Assembly (NCBI RefSeq): GCF_003939025.1
Contig: NZ_RQIH01000014.1
Span: forward strand, 124,001-188,000
DNA: 64,000 bases
Direction of reading: 5' to 3'
Origin: Rhizobium sophoriradicis
GTDB taxonomy: Bacteria; Pseudomonadota; Alphaproteobacteria; Rhizobiales; Rhizobiaceae
The notes beneath the pieces were generated by a model, which saw only the letters and a list, made by a program, of their open reading frames with translations, made no database searches and was not told the DNA's origin. Positions 8,423 to 16,917 of the stretch are shown here, piece by piece (positions within the stretch are counted from its first letter, which is position 1; each line of letters starts with the position of its first letter). Both the position numbers and the translations under genes were made by a program.

Positions 8423-9310
8423 TTACTCTTCACTCTCGCTGCGGCCGTGGGCCCAGTCCATGTAAAGGTCAAGCGCCTTGCGGGTGACCGGGCCTTCCTG
8501 GAGGTTGCGGTCGTCGAGACGGGTGACACCGACGACTTTGGAATAGTTGCCGGTGGTGAAGATTTCGTCGGCGGCGAGGAAATCCTCGACGGAGAGCGTC
8601 GTTTCCACGACGTCGAAACCGGCTTTGCGAAGCAGGTCCATGACGCGGGCGCGGGTGATGCCGGCGAGGAAGGTGCGGTTGGCGGCCGGCGTCATCACCA
8701 TGCCGTCCTTGACCATGAAGACGTTCGAGGAGGCAGTTTCGACGACGTTGCCGTTGAGGTCGCGCACCAGCGCATTGTCGAAACCGCGGCTGCGGGCTTC
8801 GGCGATCATGCGGCCGCTGTTGGGATAGAGCGAGCCGGTCTTCGCCTCGGTCATCGCCGTTTCCGGCGACGGGCGGCGATAGGGCGAGACGGTGAGGCTG
8901 GTGCCGGCATGGCCGCCCATCGGCGCCTCGAACAGGCAGAGCGCGAAGCGGGTCGATGCCGCGTCGACGGAGACGATGCTGCCGGGCGAACCGTGTTCGC
9001 CCCAATACATCGGCTTGATGTAGATCGCCGTCGCGCCGTCGAATTTGCCAACGCCTTCCCAGGCAAGCGCGGCAATCTCCTCGGCCGACTTCACCGGCTG
9101 CAGGCCGATAGCAAGCGCCGAGCGGTTAATGCGCTGGCAGTGCAGATCGAGATCCGGGGCGATGCCGTCGAACCAGCGGGCGCCGTCGAAGACCGTGGAG
9201 CCCAGCCACATGGCATGTGAGGTCGGCCCGATCAGCGGCGGATTGCCGGGAAGCCATTCCCCGTCGACGTGAGTCCAGGTGGTGGAACGCGGTGATGTAT
9301 CGACGGCCAT
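8423..9310 (-). CDS. ilvE: Branched-chain amino acid aminotransferase (class IV PLP enzyme)
   Basis: 295 residues from ATG 9310, which has GGGAGAG upstream. An in-frame extension reaches 9541, but family similarity starts at MAVDTSPRSTTWTHVDGEWL. Motifs include AMWLGSTVFDGARWFDG, the PLP-lysine region TEAKTGSLYPNSGRM, and the class IV cofactor loop LNGNVVETASSNVFMVKDG followed by TRARVMDLL. It interconverts Leu, Ile and Val with their 2-oxo acids in the cytoplasm. Some class IV paralogues use aromatic or D-amino substrates, so substrate specificity is inferred. An intrinsic terminator hairpin lies just upstream of its Shine-Dalgarno, in a leader with mutually exclusive stems. Confidence 0.85.
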   Translation of the reverse strand: MAVDTSPRSTTWTHVDGEWLPGNPPLIGPTSHAMWLGSTVFDGARWFDGIAPDLDLHCQRINRSALAIGLQPVKSAEEIAALAWEGVGKFDGATAIYIKPMYWGEHGSPGSIVSVDAASTRFALCLFEAPMGGHAGTSLTVSPYRRPSPETAMTEAKTGSLYPNSGRMIAEARSRGFDNALVRDLNGNVVETASSNVFMVKDGMVMTPAANRTFLAGITRARVMDLLRKAGFDVVETTLSVEDFLAADEIFTTGNYSKVVGVTRLDDRNLQEGPVTRKALDLYMDWAHGRSESEE

Positions 9311-9340
9311 TGCTGCTCTCCCTTGCGAATCCGGGAAAGC

Positions 9341-9412
9341 AAAAACCCCGGCGGCAAGCCGGGTCAAGGACAAATCCCGGCCGGAAATACGGAAGCAAGA
9401 AAATGCCGGGGG
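9341..9412 (-). promoter_or_regulatory. Attenuator-like leader of ilvE with mutually exclusive stems
   Basis: Reading towards ilvE there are four complementary blocks. Block 1 is CCCCCGGC (9412-9405), block 2 GGCCGGG (9382-9376), block 3 CCCGGC (9363-9358) and block 4 GCCGGGG (9352-9346), followed by TTTTT (9345-9341). Blocks 3 and 4 make a terminator hairpin with loop TTGCC; blocks 2 and 3 make the alternative; blocks 1 and 2 can also pair. The upstream gene is divergent, so a terminator facing ilvE cannot belong to a preceding gene. The trigger is not known. Confidence 0.6.
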
Positions 9413-9468
9413 ATGCGGCGCGGCCGCAATATTCGTGCGCGACACCTGCGGCGTCAGCGATGGGTGCA

Positions 9469-9522
9469 TCAGCAAAAATGATGGAATCTCTGTTGGAATG
9501 GCTGCCTGCCGCGTGTCATCAT
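9469..9522 (-). CDS. Possible leader peptide upstream of ilvE
   Basis: A 17-codon ORF, MMTRGRQPFQQRFHHFC, starts at two adjacent ATGs with a G-rich stretch upstream, and ends 57 bases before the first attenuator block. It has three Phe and two His but no Leu, Ile or Val run, so it is not an obvious branched-chain sensor. Its stop overlaps an ATG (TGATG) in the ilvE frame. Whether it is translated is unknown. Confidence 0.25.
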   Translation of the reverse strand: MMTRGRQPFQQRFHHFC

Positions 9523-9555
9523 GGCCCCCAAAAAGAGGCATGAAGGAGGACGCCG

Positions 9556-10599
9556 ATGAAAGCCATGTATTACGAAGCCTTCGAGCAGGCGCCCGAAATC
9601 CGCACCCTGCCCGATCCGACGCCGACAGAGGACGGCGTCGTCATCGAAGTCGGCGCCAGCGGCCTCTGCCGCAGCGACTGGCACGGCTGGATGGGGCACG
9701 ATCCCGATATCCGCCTGCCGCATGTACCGGGGCACGAGCTTGCCGGAAAAGTCGTCGCCACCGGCCGCGGCGTGATGCGCTTCAAGGTGGGCGACCGGGT
9801 GACCGTTCCCTTTGTTTCCGGCTGCGGCCATTGCAGCGAATGCCATTCCGGCAACCAGCAGATCTGCCCGAACCAGTTCCAGCCGGGCTTCACCCATTGG
9901 GGCTCGTTTGCCGAATATGTGGCAATCGATTATGCCGACACCAATCTGGTGCACCTGCCGGACGCAATCGACGATGCGACGGCGGCAAGTCTCGGCTGCC
10001 GCTTCGCCACCTCGTTTCGCGCCGTCGCCGACCATGCGCGCACCGGACCCGGCGAATGGATCGCCGTGCATGGCTGCGGCGGCGTCGGCCTGTCGGCGAT
10101 CATGATCGCCACCGCGCTCGGCGCCAATGCGATCGGCATCGACATATCGGAGGAGAAACTCGCCTTCGCCAGAGAGTGCGGGGCGGTGGCGACGGTCAAT
10201 GCCTCAAGCGTTGCCGACGTGGCCGAGGCGGTGCGCGAGATCACCAAGGGCGGCGCGCATGTCTCGATCGACGCGCTCGGCCATCCCGCCACCTGCTTCA
10301 ACTCGATCAAGAACCTGCGCCGCCGCGGACGTCACGTGCAGGTGGGGCTGATGCTCGCCGAGCATGCGACACCGCAAATTCCGATGGCGCAAGTGATCAG
10401 CAACGAGCTGGAGATCTACGGCAGCCACGGCATGCAGGCCTGGCGCTACGACGCCGTGCTGTCGATGCTGGCGGCCGGCAAGATCGCGCCGCAGAAGCTG
10501 ATCGGACGGCGCATCAGCCTTACGGAGGCCGTGCCGGCGCTGATGGTGCTCGACAAGGCGGAGGGGACGGGAATCAGCGTGATTACGCGGTTTTCGTGA
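9556..10599 (+). CDS. Zinc-dependent alcohol dehydrogenase (MDR superfamily)
   Basis: 347 residues. The GroES-like half has the catalytic zinc ligands in GLCRSDWHGW and GHELAGKV. The structural zinc lobe is CGHCSECHSGNQQIC. The Rossmann half (about 165-290) has GCGGVGLSAIMIA and a following acidic residue in IGIDISEEKL, which favours NAD(H). The ATG follows AAGGAGGACGCC. It oxidises or reduces an alcohol/aldehyde pair; the specific substrate is unclear. It is transcribed away from ilvE, alone, with a long repeat element downstream. Confidence 0.9.
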   Translation: MKAMYYEAFEQAPEIRTLPDPTPTEDGVVIEVGASGLCRSDWHGWMGHDPDIRLPHVPGHELAGKVVATGRGVMRFKVGDRVTVPFVSGCGHCSECHSGNQQICPNQFQPGFTHWGSFAEYVAIDYADTNLVHLPDAIDDATAASLGCRFATSFRAVADHARTGPGEWIAVHGCGGVGLSAIMIATALGANAIGIDISEEKLAFARECGAVATVNASSVADVAEAVREITKGGAHVSIDALGHPATCFNSIKNLRRRGRHVQVGLMLAEHATPQIPMAQVISNELEIYGSHGMQAWRYDAVLSMLAAGKIAPQKLIGRRISLTEAVPALMVLDKAEGTGISVITRFS

Positions 10600-10611
10600 G
10601 GCGCTGCCACG

Positions 10612-10860
10612 ATTCCCTTCTCCCCAGCCGGGGTCCGAAGGACGGGCGAGACCCGTGGCTCGTCCCGGTCGATGCCGGCTGGGAGATGAGGGGGTGAGCG
10701 GCACGGCCGCGAATGCGCTGAGCGCAAGCGAAGGGCAATCATGAATGGTGTGCCGTGCGGCCCCTCATCCGACCCTTCGGGCCACCTTTACCTGGGTTGA
10801 GCCGCGGGTCTCAACCCGTCCTTCGGACCCCCGCTGGGGAGAAGAGGGAGCCAAGCCGTG
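10612..10860. repeat. Composite intergenic mosaic repeat, copy A
   Basis: The stretch between the dehydrogenase and isomerase genes has no gene. It holds a mosaic: CTCCCCAGC-type arms at both ends, inverted segments around GGGCGAGACCCGTGGCTCGTCCC and its counterpart (two stems near 10644-10668 and 10793-10822), and a central block GCCGCGAATGCGCTGAGCGC. The same block order recurs at 27715-27930. It is probably a dispersed, non-autonomous palindromic element of the rhizobial RIME kind. Confidence 0.65.
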
Positions 10861-10915
10861 ACCCTGACCATCCCTTCCAGGCTTCCAGCTTCGGCGCGAG
10901 AGCACAGGCGCGGCC

Positions 10916-11734
10916 CTATTCAGCCACACCAATCGAATCAAGATAGGCAGCAGACGCCGGGATTTTCGACTTGTCCTTGATCTCGATGATCAGGCGCGGA
11001 TTGCTGTTGATCTCGGCAAGGGCTGCGAAGACCGCGCGCCAATGGATCGAGCCTTCGCCGAGGCTCCAGTGGCGGTCGGCATAGCCGTCGGCGTCCTGCA
11101 GATGGACATGCTGCAGCCGGTTGCCGGCGGCCTTGACGTAATAATCCACCGGTGGCGCGCCGGTATAACCATGGGCGTAATGGGCGTGGCCGGTGTCGAT
11201 CGAAACCGCGACGCCGGGCGAATTGAAGCTTTCGGCGAGCGCCACGCGGATATGCGGATCCTTATCCTCGATATTCTCGAGAACCATGGTGCAGCCGATC
11301 TCCTCGGCGCGCCGGACGGCATCGCGCAGCGTCAGATGCACGCGCTCGACCAACGCCTCGCGGGCGCCTTCATTGTTGTCGAGATTGTTGTAGGACCAGG
11401 ACGTATAAGGGCTGTGGATGACCATCTGCGTGGCGCCGATGGCGGCGCAGACCTCAAGGCCTTGCAGCAGGCGCCTGACGACGACGGCGCGAATGTCAGG
11501 ATCCTCCGAGGCAATGGTGAAACCCCAGAATGGGCCGTGAATGCCGAGGCGGCCGGTATGCCCGTCGAGAAGCCTCCTGGCGCGCGCGGCAAGCGGCGTC
11601 CAGTCGCCGTTCAGGATGTCGGCATCGACAAAACTCTGCAATTCGAGATCGCGCGACTTTTCGAACAGCCAGCCGCGGTGAAGTTCGAGCTCATCGAGCG
11701 TCATGGCGGCGCCGACGACGGGAAGAGAGGACAT
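10916..11734 (-). CDS. Sugar phosphate isomerase/epimerase family TIM-barrel protein
   Basis: 272 residues with the xylose-isomerase-like (AP endonuclease 2) barrel. Visible metal-site segments are GIHGPFWGF near residue 64, MVIHSPYTSW, VLENIEDKDP with the conserved Glu, SIDTGHAHYAHG, and HVHLQDADGYADRHWSLGEGSIHW. These match the Glu/Asp/His/Glu set of the superfamily. Members isomerise or epimerise sugars, hydroxypyruvate or inositol intermediates; the substrate cannot be assigned. GGAG lies 13 bases before the ATG. It stands alone between a repeat-rich gap and a divergent cupin gene. Confidence 0.8.
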   Translation of the reverse strand: MSSLPVVGAAMTLDELELHRGWLFEKSRDLELQSFVDADILNGDWTPLAARARRLLDGHTGRLGIHGPFWGFTIASEDPDIRAVVVRRLLQGLEVCAAIGATQMVIHSPYTSWSYNNLDNNEGAREALVERVHLTLRDAVRRAEEIGCTMVLENIEDKDPHIRVALAESFNSPGVAVSIDTGHAHYAHGYTGAPPVDYYVKAAGNRLQHVHLQDADGYADRHWSLGEGSIHWRAVFAALAEINSNPRLIIEIKDKSKIPASAAYLDSIGVAE

Positions 11735-12041
11735 GGATCAGCTCCATCAGGGTGGGTGCCGGGACGGCGTAGAGAGGCGGCCCCAAGGCGACCGGAACAG
11801 CCGCCGCGTTCTATGCGCCTCTTCTGTGTCGCCGATATTACAGGCGCGGGCGGCCGGACTGCTGCCTCCGCACATTTGTCGCAGCCGGCGGGCCTTGCGA
11901 AAATGGCCGGCCGCACCGATATCGCCGTCACCGGCTTGCCGACGGAGATCGTCGGCAGCTACGACGACAGGGCTGTTGTCAAAGGCGGCGGCAAGCTTTA
12001 ACGGCTGCCCCGCAAACAAAAGCCAAGAAGAAGAAAGAGAC
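11735..12041. other. Intergenic region with no confident gene
   Basis: About 300 bases between a divergent isomerase gene and a cupin gene. A plus-strand reading frame ending at 12001 has protein-like composition for its last ~35 codons, but no start or Shine-Dalgarno of its own. It may be a gene remnant. Promoters for both flanking genes should be here. Confidence 0.4.
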
Positions 12042-12506
12042 ATGATGTCCAACTCATTTGTGACAATGCCTGCCGGCAAAGAGGCAAGACGCTTTTTCGT
12101 CCTCGGCGACCGGATCGAACGACGGGTCCGCATCCGCGGAACCTGGCTCAACATCTTCGACGTCACCGTACCGCCCGGCAGCCGGACGCCTAGACATGCG
12201 CATGCAAGCCCTGAGGTGTTCCGCATCCTCGAGGGACGCCTGACGATCTGGCGGCTGACCGACAACGGCCCCGAGGAGATCGAGGCCGGCGCCGGCGACA
12301 TCGTTACAATCGCGCCCTCCATGGTGCACGGCTATGCCAATCGCGGAAGCGTTCCGGCGGTCTTTTCGGCAATCGTCGATCGCGACATGGCCGAATTCAT
12401 CGAAGCGGAAGGCACGAGCGAGCCGCTGAAAGCCCCCTCGCCCGAGACTATCGCCCGGATGACGGCAGTTGCCAATGCTTACGGGATTACGATTCTGGCG
12501 GCGTAA
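12042..12506 (+). CDS. Cupin domain protein
   Basis: 154 residues from the first of two adjacent ATGs, with AAGAAAGAG upstream. A single cupin barrel is visible. Motif 1 is TVPPGSRTPRHAHASPEVFRILEG, where the two His and Glu match the G(X)5HXH(X)3-4E(X)6G pattern. Motif 2 is GDIVTIAPSMVHGYAN. These residues normally bind a divalent metal. The role could be a small-molecule isomerase, dioxygenase or sensor. It is divergent from the TIM-barrel isomerase, so a shared sugar-related role is possible but unproven. Confidence 0.8.
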   Translation: MMSNSFVTMPAGKEARRFFVLGDRIERRVRIRGTWLNIFDVTVPPGSRTPRHAHASPEVFRILEGRLTIWRLTDNGPEEIEAGAGDIVTIAPSMVHGYANRGSVPAVFSAIVDRDMAEFIEAEGTSEPLKAPSPETIARMTAVANAYGITILAA

Positions 12507-12672
12507 TGAGACCTTCCCGCCTGGGTCGCGCTTGCCGTCTCAGGGATTTCCGAAGACTGATGGAACCGACATCGATCTTAACACGATGATGGAAGACGAT
12601 GGGCGATGCGTATATATAGCCTCTCGTCGAATGCCTCGCCGCGTCGCCTGATCAATAACGAATAGGGTCCCT

Positions 12673-13947
12673 GTGTTTCTGGAAATTGGAATTGTGGCGT
12701 TTCTCACCATCCTCAATGGTGTGCTCGCCATGTCTGAGCTGGCTGTCGTGTCTTCTCGAACAGCCCGCCTGAAGGTTCTCTCCGACAATGGCAGCAAGGG
12801 TGCAGCCCAGGCCATCAAACTTGCCGAACACCCCGGCCGCTTTCTCTCCACGGTGCAGATCGGCATCACCCTGGTCGGCGTTCTCTCGGGCGCCTTCTCA
12901 GGGGCCACGCTCGGCGGCCGTTTGTCCGGATGGCTGGAAGCACAGGGCATGTCGTCGGCGGCTGCAGACGCTGTCGGCGTCGGTTCGGTCGTCGTCGCCA
13001 TCACCTATCTTTCCTTGATCGTCGGCGAACTTGTGCCAAAGCAGATCGCGTTGCGGGAACCCGAAGCCGTCGCTGCGAAGGTCGCGCCCGCCATGGCGCT
13101 GCTTTCGAAAATTGCGCTGCCGCTCGTTTGGCTTCTGAACGCCTCCGGCAACCTTGTGCTCAAGCTCTTGGGCCAATCAGGGAAAGGCGGCGACAACGTC
13201 TCCGACGAGGAGATCAAAACAGTTCTGGCAGAGGCGCAGTCCGCAGGCGTGATCGAAAGCGAAGAGTCGGCGATGATTTCAGGCGTCATGCGGCTCGCGG
13301 ATCGCACCGCCCGCGCACTGATGACGCCCCGGCGCGACGTCGAAATCATCGATATCGACGACAGCCTTGACGAAATTCGCGCGCAGCTGCACCGGACGAA
13401 ACGGTCCCGGTTGCCCGTTCGAAAAGGCAGTTCGGACGAGGTGATCGGCATTCTTCCGGTCAAGGATTTCTACGATTCAATGTCCGAACACGGCAGTGCC
13501 GATATCAAGGCCCTGACGCAGGACGTTCCTGTGGTTTCAGACCTTTCAACCGCCATTCATGTGATCGAAGCGATCCGGAAATCGCCGGTCCACATGGTGT
13601 TGGTTTTCGACGAGTACGGCCATTTCGAGGGAATTGTTTCGTCAGGCGACATTCTGGAAGCGATCATGGGCGCTCTGCAGGAAGGACCGGTCGACGAGCA
13701 GGCCATCGCTCGCCGCGACGACGGCTCCTACCTGGTGTCCGGCTGGACGCCGATCGACGAATTCGCCGAATTCCTCAATCTCAAGCTCGATGACGATCTC
13801 GAATATCAGACTGTGGCCGGCCTGGTGCTGGAAGAGCTGAAACATCTGCCGGAACTGGGCGAGAGCTTCACGCGAGACGGATGGCGTTTCGAAGTCATCG
13901 ATCTCGACGGCAGGCGCGTCGACAAGATACTTGTATCTGCGGAGTGA
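12673..13947 (+). CDS. CNNM/CBS/CorC_HlyC family membrane protein
   Basis: 424 residues starting with GTG after an AGGGTCC stretch. An N-terminal DUF21 (CNNM) membrane domain (about 1-180) contains FLTILNGVLAMSELAVVSSR and LSLIVGELVPKQIALR. Two CBS domains (about 205-330) follow, with MTPRRDVEIIDIDDSLDEI and HMVLVFDEYGHFEGIVSSGDILEAIMG. A C-terminal transporter-associated domain (about 345-420) ends the protein. Relatives are called hemolysin-like or CorC and are linked to Mg2+/Co2+ efflux or Mg homeostasis in the inner membrane. It is a single gene with no partner in the neighbourhood. Confidence 0.88.
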   Translation: MFLEIGIVAFLTILNGVLAMSELAVVSSRTARLKVLSDNGSKGAAQAIKLAEHPGRFLSTVQIGITLVGVLSGAFSGATLGGRLSGWLEAQGMSSAAADAVGVGSVVVAITYLSLIVGELVPKQIALREPEAVAAKVAPAMALLSKIALPLVWLLNASGNLVLKLLGQSGKGGDNVSDEEIKTVLAEAQSAGVIESEESAMISGVMRLADRTARALMTPRRDVEIIDIDDSLDEIRAQLHRTKRSRLPVRKGSSDEVIGILPVKDFYDSMSEHGSADIKALTQDVPVVSDLSTAIHVIEAIRKSPVHMVLVFDEYGHFEGIVSSGDILEAIMGALQEGPVDEQAIARRDDGSYLVSGWTPIDEFAEFLNLKLDDDLEYQTVAGLVLEELKHLPELGESFTRDGWRFEVIDLDGRRVDKILVSAE

Positions 13948-14044
13948 AAGCCGGCGCCGTTGAGATCGTCGAGCCCGACGGAGCAACTCGACAGGATCGG
14001 CATCCGCCACAGGGAATTGTGGCCCGACATCAGGAGGTACCGCC

Positions 14045-14815
14045 ATGGCATGGTCCGCCAGCCAATATGTGAAATTCGAGGACGAACGCACACGACCGGC
14101 ACGCGATCTTCTGGCGCAGGTGCCGCTGCAGAGCATCGGCCGCGCCGTCGACCTCGGCTGCGGGCCGGGCAATTCGACCGAACTCATTATTGAGCGTTAT
14201 GGCGCCGAAGGTGTCGCCGGCCTCGACAGCGACGTCAATATGCTGGAGGCGGCCCGCAAGCGACTTCCCGGCACCGCCTTCGTCGAGGCCGATCTCGGCA
14301 GCTGGCAGCCGGCGGAGCCCGCCGACCTGCTCTTTGCCAATGCCGTCTTCCAATGGCTGCCCGATCATCTCGACATTTTCGACCGGCTAATGGACGGGCT
14401 TTCGCCGGGCGGCGTGCTCGCCGTGCAGATGCCCGACAATCTCGGCGAACCCTCGCATCTGGCAATGGAGGAGAGCGCGCATGCCGGCCCGTGGAAGGCC
14501 GCCTTCGAGGAAAAGAGCGTGCGCCGCCAGCCATTGGCTCCGCCCTCCACTTATTACTCCAGGCTGATCGCCAAGGCTTCGCGCGTCGATATCTGGCACA
14601 CCATCTACAACCACCCGATGGCGGATGCGGCGGCAATCGTCGAATGGGTAAAGGGCACCGGGCTGATGCCCTATCTCGCCCATGCCGGCGAAAAGCACCG
14701 CGAGGCTTTTCTGGCGGATTATCTGGAACGGGTGGAAAGGGCCTATCCGAAGCTATCGGACGGGCGGGTGCTGCTGCGGTTCCCGCGAATTTTTATGGTG
14801 GCGGTGAAAAAATGA
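14045..14815 (+). CDS. tam: Trans-aconitate 2-methyltransferase
   Basis: 256 residues, equal to the known Tam length. The start has a perfect AGGAGGT. It opens with WSASQYVKFEDERTRPARDLLAQV, the Tam-specific N-terminus, followed by SAM motif I VDLGCGPGNSTELI, GLDSDVNMLEAARKRLP, and FANAVFQWLPDH. The enzyme methylates trans-aconitate, a spontaneous isomer that inhibits aconitase, using S-adenosylmethionine in the cytoplasm. It is a single gene. Confidence 0.9.
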   Translation: MAWSASQYVKFEDERTRPARDLLAQVPLQSIGRAVDLGCGPGNSTELIIERYGAEGVAGLDSDVNMLEAARKRLPGTAFVEADLGSWQPAEPADLLFANAVFQWLPDHLDIFDRLMDGLSPGGVLAVQMPDNLGEPSHLAMEESAHAGPWKAAFEEKSVRRQPLAPPSTYYSRLIAKASRVDIWHTIYNHPMADAAAIVEWVKGTGLMPYLAHAGEKHREAFLADYLERVERAYPKLSDGRVLLRFPRIFMVAVKK

Positions 14816-14914
14816 TCGGTTGCGGCCGGTATGCTCACCTACCTCCCACACCGGCTAATGGTTTCGCACAAATTGCCCTAGTCCGTTTGACGCGAGCGCT
14901 TTAGTTAACAGCGG

Positions 14915-15933
14915 TCAGCCCTCCAACAACGCATCCAGTTGGGTAATCTCAGCTGCGGTCAGGCTGATACCTTTGGCTTCCGATTGGATGCGCGCGGTGA
15001 AGCGGCGCTGCGACGGAAGCCGCGCACCTTGTCCGACGATCGATTCGAAGAGCACTTCGGCGCGCGCGAACGATCGCCGGGGCGGCCTCTGGCGAAGGCT
15101 TCGGGTGACATTGCAATGATCAGTTCGCCATGGAACGGCGCCAAGATCGTCGTGCCGAGGTAGTCTAGAACCTCGGGGCTGGTGAGATCGCCGATCATGA
15201 TGCCGGCGAGCAACTCTATCATGGTGGCGATGGCGGACCCCTTGTGGCCGCCGAAGGGCATCATTGCACCTTCGAGCGCAGCAACCGGGTCAGTGGTTGG
15301 GTTGCCGGCAGCGTCAATCGCCCAACCTTCCGGCAGTTGCTTGCCAGCGCGGCGGTGCAGTTCGATCTCGCCGCGCGCGGCCACCGAAGTGGCAAAATCG
15401 AACACATAAGGCGGCTGGTCCTTGCGAGGCCAGCCGAAGGCAAACGGATTGGTACCGAGCAGAGGCTTGCTGCCTCCGGATGGGGCAACCGTCGCATAGC
15501 TCGGGCACATCACCAATGCTGCGAGACCGTGCGCGGTCAACGCCTCGACCTCTGGCCACAGCGCCGAAAAATGCGAGCAATCGTTGACGATCATGGCGGC
15601 GATGCCAAGCCGCGTTGCGCGTTCCGCCAGGGCAGGTACGCCGAGCTCAAACGCCGCATTTGCGAATCCGCCCCGCGCATCGACCCTGACGATCGCGCTG
15701 CCGTCATCCGGCGCGAGAACAGGAGCGGCATCGGGCTTCACCTTGCCCGCCTTTACCGTGCGCAGCACACCCTCGATGCGGTAAATGCCGTGCGACTTGC
15801 AGGCATCGCGTTCTCCGGCCACGATGACATGGGCCAGAGCCGCCGCCTGGATCTTGTTCAATCCTGCGCGCTCGAAGATGGCAACGACGCGACTTTGCAG
15901 GGCTTCCACGCTCATCGTAACGGCTTCAGTCAT
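14915..15933 (-). pseudogene. Ldh-type oxidoreductase (malate/L-lactate dehydrogenase family), frameshifted near the C-terminus
   Basis: Translation from ATG 15933 (GGAG eight bases upstream) gives a typical Ldh/AllD/DpkA-family protein: SHGIYRIEGVLRTVKAG, NDCSHFSALWPEVEAL, GTNPFAFGWPRKDQPPYVFDFATS, GGHKGSAIATMIELLAG. After AMSPEAFARGRPGD the frame turns to Arg/Ser-rich nonsense and stops at 14959. Adding one base near 15072 restores AEVLFESIVGQGARLPSQ and a family-like end, stopping at 14915 for 339 residues. So a single base is missing relative to an intact gene. It is the last gene of the ureohydrolase/polyamine-transporter unit. The family reduces 2-oxo acids or cyclic imines with NAD(P)H. 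It could be a real mutation or a sequencing error. Confidence 0.8.
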
Positions 15934-16119
15934 CCGATTCTCCATCGAAGTTAAGTTCGGTTTTCGCCCGCCCTGCCTCTTTGGGTGCCAGCCACATGCG
16001 GCAAAGTCTTCAACGGCTTTGAGGATGTTCATCAAATGATCGCCGCCGCGACGCCCAGTGGTGGCGGAGGCAAACAGCATGACGCCCTGGGGTTCCGTGG
16101 CGGCGATGGGTTGCCTCGA

Positions 16120-16917
16120 TCAGGGCTCGCTGGAAGTCATCGCGCCCAGCAGTTTCGGCAGGTCGCCGAAGCGTGCGACGAGACTGAAGACAATCGCTGC
16201 CGTCGCCACAAACAGGACCGTCACCGCCGCCATGGTCGGCGTGTAGCCGTAACGCAGCGAATTGAAGATCTTGATCGGCAGCGTTTCCATCGTGAAACCG
16301 ACCGTCATGTAGGCAACGATGTATTCGTTGAGCGATAGCACAAAGGCAAAAGCGTAGCCTGACACGATGTACGGCGAAATCAGTGGCAGAACGATGGTTC
16401 GGAACACAGCGCGATCATCACCGCCCAAGGTCGACGCGGCCTCTACGAGCGAGTGATCGATGGCCGAAAAGCCGAGCGAAATGGTCACCAACGGCAGCGT
16501 GACGAAGAAGATGGCGTGGCCGATCACCGCCGTCCACGACTGCCCGTAAAATCCGGTCGTGGCCCAGAAAGTCAGCAGGCCGAGCGCCGTGATAACCGGC
16601 GGCAGGGTAAAGGGCGCCACTCCGAGCAACTGGAAGATATTGGCCCAGGGCGCGTAGCGGCGCCATAGGAACCAGGCTAGCGGCAAGGCGATCAGCACTG
16701 CCAGCGCCGCCGACGAGAGCGCGAGCACAAGTGACGCGATCAGCGCGTTGCGCCATTCCATGTGGAGAAATATTTCACCGTACCAGCCGAGCGAGAAGCC
16801 TTGCGGCGGGAAGGTCAAGCTCTGCTTGGCGTTGACCGACACGCCGGCGACGACGATCAGCGGCAGAGCGAGAAACAGTCCAACGGCCCCGAAAAGAACG
16901 TTGCGGAGAATAGTCAT
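16120..16917 (-). CDS. Polyamine-type ABC transporter permease (PotC-like)
   Basis: 265 residues with six hydrophobic segments. The binding-protein-dependent permease EAA loop reads EAASTLGGDDRAVFRTIVLPLISPYIVSGYAFAFVLSLNEY, and the NEY(I)VA ending matches PotC/PotI-type permeases. Its start overlaps the stop of the preceding permease by four bases (ATGA), so translation is probably coupled. It forms the inner-membrane channel with the next permease. The substrate is inferred from the binding protein and ureohydrolase in the same unit: a polyamine or guanidino compound. Confidence 0.88.
   Translation of the reverse strand: MTILRNVLFGAVGLFLALPLIVVAGVSVNAKQSLTFPPQGFSLGWYGEIFLHMEWRNALIASLVLALSSAALAVLIALPLAWFLWRRYAPWANIFQLLGVAPFTLPPVITALGLLTFWATTGFYGQSWTAVIGHAIFFVTLPLVTISLGFSAIDHSLVEAASTLGGDDRAVFRTIVLPLISPYIVSGYAFAFVLSLNEYIVAYMTVGFTMETLPIKIFNSLRYGYTPTMAAVTVLFVATAAIVFSLVARFGDLPKLLGAMTSSEP

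Noticed and set aside
9311..9541. In-frame N-terminal extension of ilvE.
   Set aside because: Family similarity begins at MAVDTSPRS, which has its own ribosome site, and the extension would translate the attenuator stems.
11042..12001. Long plus-strand frame covering the isomerase gene and the following gap.
   Set aside because: Most of it is antisense to a clear TIM-barrel gene; only the last ~35 codons look protein-like and have no start.
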